Shown: piece after piece, positions 40,155-48,962 of the stretch | How positions within the stretch are numbered: position 1 is the first letter of the stretch | How the letters are laid out: every line of letters starts with the position of its first letter | Assembly: GCF_030063415.1 (NCBI RefSeq) | Contig: NZ_JASITA010000047.1 | Location: forward strand, 1 to 53,619 | Direction of reading: 5' to 3' | Length of the DNA stretch: 53,619 nucleotides | DNA from: Streptomyces sp. H27-C3 | Lineage (GTDB): Bacteria; Actinomycetota; Actinomycetes; Streptomycetales; Streptomycetaceae | Translations under genes and position numbers: made by a program | The notes under the pieces: generated by a model | Told to the model about the DNA's origin: nothing | Seen by the model: only the letters and a program-made list of their open reading frames with translations | Databases searched by the model: none

Positions 40155-40293
40155 CACACGCGGGAGCTCGGAGCACCGGGCTGAGAGGACGCTGACCTCC
40201 GTACGGAATATCTGGCTCATGCCGGAACGCCGGACACGGAAGCCGCTGCGTCGACCGCCGAACCTGTTACCGGGTAATGCCGGCGTAGGGAGT
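40155..40293 (+). promoter_or_regulatory. TPP (THI-box) riboswitch of thiC
   Basis: CTGAGA (40181-40186) and ACCTG-N5-GGGTAATGCCGGCG (40262-40285), followed by TAGGGAG, are the two conserved halves of the thiamine pyrophosphate riboswitch. The segment between holds the variable stem. The AGGGAG at its end is also the likely ribosome-binding site, about 10 bases before the ATG, so thiamine pyrophosphate probably blocks translation. Boundaries are approximate. Confidence 0.95.
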
Positions 40294-40300
40294 AGGTCTC

Positions 40301-42067
40301 ATGACCATTCAGGATGCACGCACGCCTGCCGCCGATCAGGCGGAGCGCAAGCCGGGCTGGCACAAGGGATACGTCGAGGGCTCGCGCCCCGACCTCCGGG
40401 TGCCGGTCCGACAGGTGCACCTCACCAACGGGAAGGACGTGACGCTGTACGACACGTCCGGCCCGTACACCGACCCCACCATCGAGACGGACGTCCGCCG
40501 CGGGCTCGCGCCGCTGCGGGAAAACTGGATCATCGGTCGCGGCGACACCGAGGAGTACACGGGCCGCCCGCTCCGTCCGGAGGACGACGGGATCAAGCAC
40601 ACCTCGCCGCGCGGCGGACTGCGCAACCTCGACGCGGTGTTCCCCGGCCGGCCGCGGCTGCCCCGCAGAGGCCGTGACGGGCAGGCGGTGACGCAGCTCG
40701 CGTACGCCCGCCGCGGCGACGTCACCCCGGAGATGGAGTACATCGCCATCCGGGAGAACGTTTCTCCCGAGGTCGTGCGCGAGGAGATCGCCGCGGGCCG
40801 GGCCGTCATGCCGATGAACGTGAACCACCCCGAGATCGAGCCGATGATCATCGGCAAGCGGTTCCTGGTGAAGGTCAACGCCAACATCGGGAACTCCGCG
40901 GTCACCTCCTCCATCGAGGAGGAGGTCGACAAGATGACCTGGGCCACCAAGTGGGGCGCGGACACGGTCATGGACCTGTCGACCGGCCGCAACATCCACG
41001 CCACCCGCGAGTGGGTGCTGCGCAACTCCCCCGTCCCGATCGGCACTGTCCCGCTCTACCAGGCGTTGGAGAAGGTGGACGGCAAGGCCGAGGAGCTGAC
41101 CTGGGAGGTCTACAAGGACACCATCATCGAGCAGGCCGAGCAGGGCGTCGACTACATGACGGTCCATGCCGGTGTGCGCCTGCGCTATGTGCCGATGACC
41201 GCCAACCGCAAGACCGGCATCGTCTCGCGCGGCGGCTCGATCATGGCGGCCTGGTGTCTCGCGCACCACAAGGAGTCGTTCCTCTACGAGAACTTCGAGG
41301 AGCTGTGCGACATCCTCGCGGCGTACGACGTGACGTACTCGCTCGGCGACGGTCTGCGGCCCGGCTCGATCGCGGACGCCAACGACGAGGCGCAGTTCGC
41401 CGAGCTGACGACCCTCGGTGAGCTCAACACGATCGCCAAGCGGCACAACGTGCAGACGATGATCGAGGGCCCCGGGCACGTCCCGATGCACAAGATCAAG
41501 GAGAACATCGACCTGCAGCAGGAGATCTGCGAGGAGGCGCCGTTCTACACGCTCGGCCCGCTCACCACGGATGTGGCCCCGGCGTACGACCACATCACCT
41601 CCGGCATCGGCGCGGCGATGATCGCCTGGTGGGGGACGGCGATGCTCTGCTACGTCACGCCCAAGGAGCACCTGGGCCTGCCCAACCGGGACGACGTGAA
41701 GACCGGCGTCATCACGTACAAGATCGCCGCGCATGCGGCGGACCTGGCCAAGGGGCACCCCGGGGCGCAGGACTGGGACGACGCGCTGTCGGACGCGCGG
41801 TTCGAGTTCCGCTGGGAGGACCAGTTCAACCTGGCCCTCGACCCGGACACGGCGCGGGAGTTCCACGACGAGACGCTCCCCGCCGAGGGGGCGAAGACCG
41901 CGCACTTCTGTTCCATGTGCGGTCCGAAGTTCTGCTCGATGAAGATCAGTCATGATATCCGGCGCGACCACGGTGGTACGCAGGAGGAGGTCGAGGCGGG
42001 CATGGCGGAGAAGTCGGCGGAGTTCGCGGCGGCCGGCAACCGGGTGTATCTCCCGATTGCCGACTGA
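40301..42067 (+). CDS. thiC: Phosphomethylpyrimidine synthase
   Basis: The 588-residue radical SAM enzyme makes the pyrimidine half of thiamine from aminoimidazole ribotide. The iron-sulphur motif C-x2-C-x4-C is seen as CSMCGPKFC near the C-terminus. Other blocks are MNVNHPEIEPMIIGKRFLVK near residue 167, VDYMTVHAGV near 284 and EGPGHVPMHKI near 389. Length is normal. The start is ATG 40301, directly behind the TPP riboswitch, so thiamine level controls it. Confidence 0.98.
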   Translation: MTIQDARTPAADQAERKPGWHKGYVEGSRPDLRVPVRQVHLTNGKDVTLYDTSGPYTDPTIETDVRRGLAPLRENWIIGRGDTEEYTGRPLRPEDDGIKHTSPRGGLRNLDAVFPGRPRLPRRGRDGQAVTQLAYARRGDVTPEMEYIAIRENVSPEVVREEIAAGRAVMPMNVNHPEIEPMIIGKRFLVKVNANIGNSAVTSSIEEEVDKMTWATKWGADTVMDLSTGRNIHATREWVLRNSPVPIGTVPLYQALEKVDGKAEELTWEVYKDTIIEQAEQGVDYMTVHAGVRLRYVPMTANRKTGIVSRGGSIMAAWCLAHHKESFLYENFEELCDILAAYDVTYSLGDGLRPGSIADANDEAQFAELTTLGELNTIAKRHNVQTMIEGPGHVPMHKIKENIDLQQEICEEAPFYTLGPLTTDVAPAYDHITSGIGAAMIAWWGTAMLCYVTPKEHLGLPNRDDVKTGVITYKIAAHAADLAKGHPGAQDWDDALSDARFEFRWEDQFNLALDPDTAREFHDETLPAEGAKTAHFCSMCGPKFCSMKISHDIRRDHGGTQEEVEAGMAEKSAEFAAAGNRVYLPIAD

Positions 42068-42138
42068 TGATCCGAGGTTGACGATCGTCGGCTGCTGATC
42101 GACGGCTCGGTTCCCTAGACGGTTTCGGCCTGGATCAC

Positions 42139-42957
42139 TTACTCCGGTTTGTGGTCCGGGCCGCCGTAGTCGGGACTGGAGAAGTCGGGGCTGGAGAAGC
42201 TCGGGCGCGGTCCGGGCACGGTGTCGCCGTCCGGGCCGGGGCTGCTGAAGTCCGGCCGCGAGTAACCGAGGTTGGGGATACGGCCCGCGGACCGCTGCGG
42301 TGTCGGGGCGCTCTGCCCCGCCTCCGGGTCGACCAGGGCGTCCCGGAGGAACGGCACGACACCGCGTTCGCGCAGGGCGTCCCGCCAGGCCTCCCTTGCC
42401 TGGCCGACCTCTCTGGCCAGCTCACCTCCCGGGCCGTCGGTGAACGCGGACGAGCCGTTGCGCAGGGCCGTCAGCAGCAGCCCGACGGCGGCGACGAGAA
42501 TGCCCGCCGCGGTGATCGCCCCGAAGAGCCAGCCCGCCGTCAGCAGCGTCTCGGCGAAGGCCGGCTCGGGGGTGAGCATCTTCAGCAGATACCCGACGAG
42601 CAGGAAGATCGCGGCGGCCGTTCCCGCCAGTACCGGTGTCAGGACGGCGACGACGGCGACGGCGCCCGCGCCGGCCGCCTCGGGCTCGCCCATGGCGAGG
42701 ACGGAGCTGCTGCCGCGGTCCGCGCTGCGGGGCGTGCGCAGTTCCTCGCGGGCCTTCACGTAGTGGTCGTATTCGGCAGCCGCGGCGGCGCTGATGATCG
42801 CGCTGGCGTTCAGAGCCATGGTGCGCAGCTGTTCGGTGTTGAGGCGCTGTCCGACGGCGGCGAGGTCCGGGTGGTTGTGCGCGTTGTGCAGTGCTTCATC
42901 GAGGACGCGCTCATACTCCGGGCGGTCCTCGGCCAGCAGGTGCGGAGCGCTGTTCAT
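42139..42957 (-). CDS. Two-TM membrane protein with repeat-rich C-terminus
   Basis: A 272-residue protein of unknown function. The N-terminal 95 residues are helical and polar. Two hydrophobic segments (AVAVVAVLTPVLAGTAAAIF; LLTAGWLFGAITAAGILVAA) are separated by about 20 residues. The C-terminal 45 residues carry short repeats of the type FSSPDFSSPDY ending in PDHKPE. ATG at 42957 has GGGGGAT in the right place; ATG 42961-42963, two codons upstream, is possible. It lies between thiC and the phosphatase. Confidence 0.7.
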   Translation of the reverse strand: MNSAPHLLAEDRPEYERVLDEALHNAHNHPDLAAVGQRLNTEQLRTMALNASAIISAAAAAEYDHYVKAREELRTPRSADRGSSSVLAMGEPEAAGAGAVAVVAVLTPVLAGTAAAIFLLVGYLLKMLTPEPAFAETLLTAGWLFGAITAAGILVAAVGLLLTALRNGSSAFTDGPGGELAREVGQAREAWRDALRERGVVPFLRDALVDPEAGQSAPTPQRSAGRIPNLGYSRPDFSSPGPDGDTVPGPRPSFSSPDFSSPDYGGPDHKPE

Positions 42958-43156
42958 GTGCATCCCCCGATGCTCCGTAGGGCCGGCTTGCCCGCTTCGA
43001 ACGGGCGATTGGGCGGAAACGGAGGAGAGCCTGCTACGGATAAGCCGATGGTAGAGCGCCTACGGCACGGGGTGACAGGGGGTTTCCAGAAATAGGCCCG
43101 GCGGTGAACACACTCTGTATCGTGCTGCGCCTTCCCGGTTGAGCGCTCGTCATGCG

Positions 43157-44221
43157 TCAATCCCGCAAGGGAAGTTGCACCACGAGCAGCTTTCCGGCCA
43201 TGGTGACGCCGCCGTCCATGGCGATGGCGAGCCCGTCGGCGTACACATGGGGGCCCTCCACGAGCGGGCCCGAACCGCCGTCGCCGTCCTCGGAACTCTC
43301 GTTGCCGACCTGGCCCAGCAGATACGGGATGGGGCTGTGACCGTGGACGATGCGCTCGCCGCCGTACGCTTCCAGCAGATCGCGCACCGCTTGTGAGCCG
43401 CCCTCGTCGCGGAAGGCGAAGCGCTTGGTCAGCTTGCGGAAGACATCCCAGCACTCGTCGGCGTCGTTGCGGGTGAGGATGGCGTGAATCGTGTCGTTCA
43501 CGTCCTCGATGGTGGAGCCGTAATCGAGGTAGGCCGTGGTGTCGGAGTGCGTCAGAAGATGCGAGTCCTCCAGCGCGACCGCGTCGAGGCGGGACATCCA
43601 CTGCAGATGTACGTCCTGGAGGCGATCCATGTCGGACTTCTGGCCGCCGTTGAGAAGCCAGGCGGCCTGGAAGGTGGCGGTGCCCGCCCCGGAGTTGACG
43701 GGGGTGTCGCCGAAGCGCCTGGCGCCGATGATGAGCAGCTCGTGGTTGCCCATGAGGGCCTTGCAGTAGCCACCGGCCGCCGCGGCCTGCGCCGAGAGCC
43801 GCATCACCAGGTCGATGACGCCGATGCCGTCGGGTCCGCGGTCGGTGAAGTCGCCGAGGAACCAGAGGCGGGCGTCGCCGGCCGCCCACTGGCCCTCCGC
43901 GTCGATGAGTCCCTGCTCGGCCAGCGCGGCGGTCAGCTGGTCCAGATAACCGTGTACGTCGCCCACGACGAAGAGTGGGCCGAGGCCCTCGCCGTTCGCG
44001 GCCGGGGGCTCGGTCTGCACCGTCACCTGAACGGTGTCTCCCGGACCGCCGCGGCCGATCACCGGGAGGTCGCGCCGGGTGGGCGTGTACCCCTCCGGCT
44101 CCTCGTCGATCCCGTAGGCGCCCGCCTGCCCGGGAATGGGGGCCTGCGCGTACGGCGGTACGCGGAAGTCCCGCAATGTAGCCGTCCGCACCGCGGGTCC
44201 CTGACCGGCCCCCTGAGTCAT
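43157..44221 (-). CDS. PPP-family Ser/Thr protein phosphatase-like metallophosphoesterase
   Basis: A 354-residue protein. The PPP metal motifs are intact: GDVHGYLDQL near residue 87, GDFTDRGPDG near 120, GNHELL near 150 and HGHSPIPYL near 300. The first 80 residues are Pro/Gly-rich and disordered. It should remove phosphate from serine or threonine in proteins, or act on small phosphoesters. The start is ATG 44219-44221 with GGAGGGG upstream. The 248 bp upstream of it hold low-complexity CTCGG-type repeats and no gene. Confidence 0.9.
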   Translation of the reverse strand: MTQGAGQGPAVRTATLRDFRVPPYAQAPIPGQAGAYGIDEEPEGYTPTRRDLPVIGRGGPGDTVQVTVQTEPPAANGEGLGPLFVVGDVHGYLDQLTAALAEQGLIDAEGQWAAGDARLWFLGDFTDRGPDGIGVIDLVMRLSAQAAAAGGYCKALMGNHELLIIGARRFGDTPVNSGAGTATFQAAWLLNGGQKSDMDRLQDVHLQWMSRLDAVALEDSHLLTHSDTTAYLDYGSTIEDVNDTIHAILTRNDADECWDVFRKLTKRFAFRDEGGSQAVRDLLEAYGGERIVHGHSPIPYLLGQVGNESSEDGDGGSGPLVEGPHVYADGLAIAMDGGVTMAGKLLVVQLPLRD

Positions 44222-44469
44222 CGACCCCTCCACCACCGTCGCGCCGCCTACACCTCTCGATCCCACCTGGTCTCGGGTGGTCCGCAGTGTCGTGCGCCCA
44301 TCATAGGAATGACGCTCGTGCTGTGTGACGCACCAGGGGTGGTGAATCCGGCTGCACCTGTGGTTCGCCGGTTATTTCGTCCGAATTGAGTAGGTCGGTC
44401 CCCGTCGGTCGTCGGACTCGGCCCTCGGACTTGTTCCTCGGGCTCGGCCTCCGGACCCGTCCCTCGGTC

Positions 44470-45582
44470 TCAGTCCCCGGCCGGTGAACGGGGTGCGCTC
44501 ACCGTCGTGCGGTGCGGCCTGCGCTGTGAGGACGTACGGACGATGAGTTCCGTGGGTATGACCTGCTCGACGGGACGGTCGGTGTTGAGGCCCTCGATCG
44601 CGTCGATGAGGAGCTGGACCACCGCGGTGCCGATCCTGCGTGGTTTCAGCGAGAGCGTGGTGATGGGCGGTTCGGTGGCGGCGTACACGGTGGACTCGCT
44701 GCAGCAGACCAGCAGCAGGTCCTCGGGGACCCGCAGCCCGTAACGGCGGGCGGCGGCGAGTAGATCGGTGCCGTTGGGGTCGAAGAGCCCGTAGACGGCG
44801 TCCGGCCTGTCCGGGCGGGCCAGCAGCCGGTCGGCTGCGACGGCGCCCGCACAGGGGTCGTGGGCCGGATAGGACTCGTAGACGGGGTCCTGGCCGACCC
44901 GCTCGCACCAGCGCAGGTAAGCGGTGGTGGAGAGGCGGGTGTACGTGTCCGTGGTGTTCCCGGTGAGCAGCCCGATTCGGCGGGCACCGGCGTCGGCGAG
45001 GTGGTCGAGCAGGCCGAGGACGGCTGCCTCGTGGTCGTTGTCGACCCAGGCCGTCACGGGCAGGCTGCCGGCGGGGCGGCCGTCGGAGACGACGGGAACG
45101 CCCTGGCGTACGAGCTCGGTGACGACCGCGTCCTGGTCGGACGGGTCGATGACGACGGTCCCGTCGAGTGCGACGTTCGACCAGGCGTCGTGACGGGAGG
45201 TGGCGGGCAGGATGACCAGTGCGTAGCCGCGGGCGAGCGCGGCCGAGGTCGCGGCTCTGACCATTTCGGCGAAGTACGCGAACTCCGTGAAGGTGAAAGG
45301 TTCATCCCCGTACGTGGTCACGGTCAGGCCGATGAGGCCCGACTTGCCGGTACGGAGGGTTCGGGCCGCCGCGGACGGGCGATAGCCCAGCCGTTCGGCG
45401 ACCTCGCGGACATGGCTGCGGGTGGCGTCCGGGAGCCGGCCCTTACCGTTGAGCGCGTCGGAGACGGTCGTGATCGAGACGCCTGCGGCTGCGGCGACGT
45501 CCCTGATGCCCGCGCGTCCTGGCCGGGTACTCCGCCGGGGTGGTTCCGTCCGGCTCACCTGATGCTTCCCTGCTGCTGTCAT
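44470..45582 (-). CDS. LacI family transcriptional regulator
   Basis: A 370-residue repressor. The helix-turn-helix GIRDVAAAAGVSITTVSDAL and the hinge helix (NGKGRLPDATRSHVREVAER) are classical. The periplasmic-binding-protein-like ligand domain follows (GLIGLTVTTYG to the end). The start is ATG 45580-45582. No sugar transporter or hydrolase is adjacent, so the ligand cannot be guessed. It is divergent from hisC, but gene order gives no reason to think it controls histidine synthesis. Confidence 0.92.
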   Translation of the reverse strand: MTAAGKHQVSRTEPPRRSTRPGRAGIRDVAAAAGVSITTVSDALNGKGRLPDATRSHVREVAERLGYRPSAAARTLRTGKSGLIGLTVTTYGDEPFTFTEFAYFAEMVRAATSAALARGYALVILPATSRHDAWSNVALDGTVVIDPSDQDAVVTELVRQGVPVVSDGRPAGSLPVTAWVDNDHEAAVLGLLDHLADAGARRIGLLTGNTTDTYTRLSTTAYLRWCERVGQDPVYESYPAHDPCAGAVAADRLLARPDRPDAVYGLFDPNGTDLLAAARRYGLRVPEDLLLVCCSESTVYAATEPPITTLSLKPRRIGTAVVQLLIDAIEGLNTDRPVEQVIPTELIVRTSSQRRPHRTTVSAPRSPAGD

Positions 45583-45951
45583 GGCGAGCCGATAGTAGGG
45601 CTCGGGCGGGCGGTTAGGGCGGACGCATATGCGCGCGTTGACAGGCACGTTTCTGCATGGTGATGATCCGTCAATGACCTTGGAATTCAAGGGGCTTATG
45701 CGGTCTGGACAGGTGGTGACGCCTATGGACCGACGTCGGCCCGCCAAGTGTCCTATGTCTCGAAGAGGTCTCAACTCACCTTCACGAGGGATGCGCGCCA
45801 CGGCGCGGGCCACCGGAGTGCGCCAGGGCGGCGCGCGCCCCCTGTTCCTTCGGCCCTCCTCCGGTTCTTCTCTCCGCCGCCCATTCGCAGCGGCGGCCAA
45901 TCCTCATAGGGTGAGCAGCATTGGCGGTAGTACGGTCGAGGAGGACCCAGA
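45583..45951. promoter_or_regulatory. LacI-hisC intergenic region
   Basis: 369 bp without a gene. It holds a possible sigma-HrdB promoter toward hisC, TTGACA (45638-45643), an 18-bp spacer, then GATGAT (45662-45667). Dyads are CGCATATGCG (45624-45633) and CCTTG-N5-CAAGG (45678-45692). The latter lies just downstream of the promoter and could be a repressor site. GAGGAGG before 45952 is the hisC ribosome-binding site. Confidence 0.45.
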
Positions 45952-47034
45952 GTGAGCGAGACGAGCCCCAAGCTGCGCACGGCGCTGGACGGCGTTCCCA
46001 CCTACAAGCCGGGGCGGAGTGCGGCGGCGGCCGGGGAGCCGGTGGCGTACAAGCTGTCCTCCAACGAGAACCCGTATCCGCCGCTGCCCAGCGTGCTGGC
46101 GAGCACGGTCGCGGCCGCCGGTCATTTCAACCGTTACCCGGACATGGCCTGCACCGGTCTGATGAACGAGCTCGCCGACCGGTTCGCGGTGCCCGTGACG
46201 CACCTGGCCACCGGCACCGGGTCGGTCGGCGTCGCGCAGTCGCTGCTCCAGGCGACCTCGGGGCCCGGCGACGAGGTGATCTACGCCTGGCGCTCCTTCG
46301 AGGCCTACCCGATCATTACGCAGATCAGTGGTGCCACCGCCGTGCAGGTACCGCTCACGGCCGGTGATGTGCACGACCTGGACGCTATGGCCGACGCGAT
46401 CACCGACAGGACCCGGCTGATCTTCGTCTGCAACCCGAACAACCCGACCGGCACGGCGGTACGCAGGGCCGAGCTGGAGCGCTTCTTGGACCGGGTGCCC
46501 GCCGATGTGCTGGTGGTGCTGGACGAGGCGTACCGGGAGTTCGTCCGGGACGCCGATGTCCCGGATGGCATCGAGCTCTACCGCGACCGGCCGAACGTGG
46601 CGGTGCTGCGTACCTTCTCCAAGGCGTACGGCCTGGCCGGTCTGCGGGTCGGTTTCGCCGTCGCGCACGAGCCGGTGGCGGCCGCGCTGCGCAAGACCGC
46701 GGTGCCCTTCGGTGTCAGCCAGCTGGCACAGGACGCGGCGGTCGCCTCGCTGCGGGCGGAGGACGAGCTGCTCGGCCGGGTCGGTGCGCTGATCGGGGAG
46801 CGGACGCGGGTGTACGACGGCCTGGTCGAGCAGGGCTGGACGGTGCCCGAGACGCAGGCGAACTTCGTCTGGCTGCGGCTGGGCGAGCGCACGACGGACT
46901 TCGCGGCGGCCTGCGAGAAGGCCGGCGTCGTGGTGCGGCCCTTCGCGGGCGAGGGGCTGCGGATCACCATTGGTGAGACCGAGGCCAACGATGTCTTCCT
47001 GCATGCGGCGGAGGCGTTCCGCGAGGAGCTGTAA
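45952..47034 (+). CDS. hisC: Histidinol-phosphate aminotransferase family
   Basis: A 360-residue fold-type I PLP enzyme. The block KLSSNENPYPPLPS near residue 34, the PLP-lysine motif RTFSKAYGLAGLRVG near 222, and NPNNPTGT near 162 are diagnostic. It transfers the amino group of glutamate in histidine (or phenylalanine-like) synthesis. Streptomyces has a second hisC inside the his operon; this is the stand-alone copy, so its substrate could be aromatic. The start is GTG 45952 with GAGGAGG upstream. Its TAA stop touches the 47032-47195 repeat element. Confidence 0.9.
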   Translation: MSETSPKLRTALDGVPTYKPGRSAAAAGEPVAYKLSSNENPYPPLPSVLASTVAAAGHFNRYPDMACTGLMNELADRFAVPVTHLATGTGSVGVAQSLLQATSGPGDEVIYAWRSFEAYPIITQISGATAVQVPLTAGDVHDLDAMADAITDRTRLIFVCNPNNPTGTAVRRAELERFLDRVPADVLVVLDEAYREFVRDADVPDGIELYRDRPNVAVLRTFSKAYGLAGLRVGFAVAHEPVAAALRKTAVPFGVSQLAQDAAVASLRAEDELLGRVGALIGERTRVYDGLVEQGWTVPETQANFVWLRLGERTTDFAAACEKAGVVVRPFAGEGLRITIGETEANDVFLHAAEAFREEL

Positions 47035-47195
47035 CGACCTCGGGGCAATAGGGCGTGGATCGGCGAGTGGCGTCATGCGGCTTCGCGTCCTAGGCGGAGG
47101 AGGGAGGCGACGCGGAGCGTCGTCGACCGACGACAACGCCGGAGGCGGAGTCGCGGGGCGTCGGGAGCCCGCGCACTATTGCCCCGAGGTCGTAA
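47032..47195. repeat. Inverted-repeat element of 158 bp with 17-bp ends and TAA flanks
   Basis: CGACCTCGGGGCAATAG (47035-47051) is repeated exactly inverted at 47176-47192. Both ends are flanked by TAA (47032-47034 and 47193-47195), and the left TAA is the hisC stop codon. The interior is highly structured: GACGC-GGA-GCGTC, and GTCGTCG-AC-CGACGAC next to it. It has no open frame. Terminal repeats plus identical 3-bp flanks fit a MITE-like mobile element; an RNA or terminator role is also possible. Confidence 0.7.
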
Positions 47196-47236
47196 GCGCG
47201 GCGGAGCGGCCCGGCGCCGTCACTGCCTGCGCTTTT

Positions 47237-47275
47237 CTGTGCCCCTGCCCGCCGTACCGGCGCGCGGGGGCACAG
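47237..47275. terminator. Hairpin downstream of hisC
   Basis: CTGTGCCCC (47237-47245) and GGGGCACAG (47267-47275) pair across a 21-nt GC-rich loop that can add inner pairs. It lies between hisC and the cyd promoter and probably ends hisC transcription. Confidence 0.6.
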
Positions 47276-47341
47276 TCGTACCCCCGTGTCGCACCCCCGG
47301 GCTTACGTGCCGAAAAGGCGTGCGCAATAATGGCTCGTGAA

Positions 47342-47357
47342 TGTGAACACGTTCACA
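47342..47357. promoter_or_regulatory. Rex operator (ROP) of the cyd operon
   Basis: TGTGAACACGTTCACA, a dyad with a two-base centre, matches the known Rex operator TGTGAACGCGTTCACA at all but one position. It lies about 85 bp before cydA. Rex senses the NADH/NAD ratio and controls cydABCD in S. coelicolor, so derepression at low oxygen is expected. Confidence 0.9.
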
Positions 47358-47365
47358 AGCGTGTC

Positions 47366-47401
47366 TTGTTCCTTCCATGATCGATGGGATTGAAGGAACA
47401 A
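47366..47401 (+). promoter_or_regulatory. 10-bp perfect inverted repeat in the cydA leader
   Basis: TTGTTCCTTC (47366-47375) and GAAGGAACAA (47392-47401) pair across 16 bases, just downstream of the Rex operator and 42 bp before the cydA start. It could be a second operator or a leader hairpin. Confidence 0.6.
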
Positions 47402-47442
47402 ACTGCCGATGTGACCCACGGCGATGTGAAGGAGAAGACGAC

Positions 47443-48951
47443 GTGGACCTAGCTCTGGCGCCGGAGACCTTGGCGCGATGGCAGTTCGGTATTACCACCG
47501 TCTACCACTTCCTCTTCGTGCCCCTGACGATCTCGCTCGCCGCGCTCACCGCCGGCCTGCAGACCGCCTGGGTCCGCACGGAGAACGAGAAGTACCTCAG
47601 GGCCACCAAGTTCTGGGGCAAGCTCTTCCTGATCAACATCGCGATGGGCGTCGTCACCGGCATCGTGCAGGAATTCCAGTTCGGCATGAACTGGTCCGAC
47701 TACTCGCGCTTCGTGGGTGACGTCTTCGGCGCCCCACTCGCCTTCGAGGCCCTGATCGCGTTCTTCTTCGAGTCCACCTTCATCGGGCTGTGGATCTTCG
47801 GCTGGGACAAGCTGCCGAAGAGGATCCACCTCGCCTGCATCTGGATGGTCTCGATCGGCACGGTCCTGTCCGCGTACTTCATCCTGGCGGCCAACTCCTG
47901 GATGCAGCACCCGGTCGGCTACCGGATCAACGAGGAACGTGGCCGGGCCGAACTCACCGACTTCTGGGCGGTGCTCAGCCAGAACACCGCGCTCACCCAG
48001 TTCTTCCACACCATGACGGCGGCCTTCCTGGTCGGCGGCGCGTTCATGGTCGGCATCTCCGCCTTCCATCTGGCGCGCAAGAGGCACATCCCGGTGATGC
48101 GGACCTCGCTGCGGCTCGGCCTGATCACTGTGGTGATCGCCGGCCTGCTCACCGCCGTCAGCGGCGACCTGCTCGGCAAGGTCATGTTCAAGCAGCAGCC
48201 GATGAAGATGGCCGCGGCCGAGGCGCTGTGGGACGGCGAGGCGCCGGCGCCCTTCTCGATCTTCGCGTACGGGGATGTCGAGGCCGGCCACAACACGGTC
48301 GCCATCCAGATCCCCGGAATACTGTCCTTCCTCGCCCACGACGACTTCAGCTCGTACGTGCCCGGCATCAACGACGTCAACAAGTCCGAGCAGGAGAGGT
48401 TCGGCCCTGGCGACTACCGGCCCAACATCCCCGTCGCCTACTGGGGCTTCCGCTGGATGATCGGCTTCGGCATGGCGTCCTTCGGCCTCGGACTGCTCGG
48501 GCTGTGGCTGACCCGCAAGAAGTTCCTGCTGCCACCGGCGCTGCGGACCGGTGAGGACGAAGCACCGAATCTGGTGCTCTTCCGGAACAAGGCACTCGGC
48601 GAGAGATTCACCAAGTGGTACTGGCTGTTGGCGCTCTGGACGATGGGCTTCCCGCTGATCGCCAGCTCCTGGGGCTGGATCTTCACCGAGATGGGACGCC
48701 AGCCCTGGGTCGTCTACGGCGTCCTGCGCACCCGTGACGCCGTCTCCCCCGGCGTCTCACAGGGCGAGGTCGTCACCTCGATGATCGTCTTCACCTCGCT
48801 CTACGCGGTGCTCGCCGTGATCGAGGTCAGGCTGCTCCTGAAGTACGTCAAGGCCGGACCGCCGGAACTCACGGAGGACGACCTCAACCCGCCCACCAAG
48901 ATCGGCGGCGACGACCAAAACGCCGACCGGCCTATGGCCTTCTCGTACTGA
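47443..48951 (+). CDS. cydA: Cytochrome bd ubiquinol/menaquinol oxidase subunit I
   Basis: A 502-residue membrane haem protein, the main catalytic subunit of the oxygen-scavenging terminal oxidase. Haem-ligand regions are seen as VYHFLFVPLTI (His22), QFFHTMTAAFLVGG and RWMIGFGMA, and the conserved GRQPW occurs near residue 420. The long Q-loop insertion of E. coli is absent, as in the short bd-type. The start is GTG 47443 with AAGGAG upstream. It is the first gene of cydA-cydB-cydCD, behind the Rex operator. Confidence 0.97.
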   Translation: MDLALAPETLARWQFGITTVYHFLFVPLTISLAALTAGLQTAWVRTENEKYLRATKFWGKLFLINIAMGVVTGIVQEFQFGMNWSDYSRFVGDVFGAPLAFEALIAFFFESTFIGLWIFGWDKLPKRIHLACIWMVSIGTVLSAYFILAANSWMQHPVGYRINEERGRAELTDFWAVLSQNTALTQFFHTMTAAFLVGGAFMVGISAFHLARKRHIPVMRTSLRLGLITVVIAGLLTAVSGDLLGKVMFKQQPMKMAAAEALWDGEAPAPFSIFAYGDVEAGHNTVAIQIPGILSFLAHDDFSSYVPGINDVNKSEQERFGPGDYRPNIPVAYWGFRWMIGFGMASFGLGLLGLWLTRKKFLLPPALRTGEDEAPNLVLFRNKALGERFTKWYWLLALWTMGFPLIASSWGWIFTEMGRQPWVVYGVLRTRDAVSPGVSQGEVVTSMIVFTSLYAVLAVIEVRLLLKYVKAGPPELTEDDLNPPTKIGGDDQNADRPMAFSY

Positions 48952-48962
48952 GGAGCTGAGGT

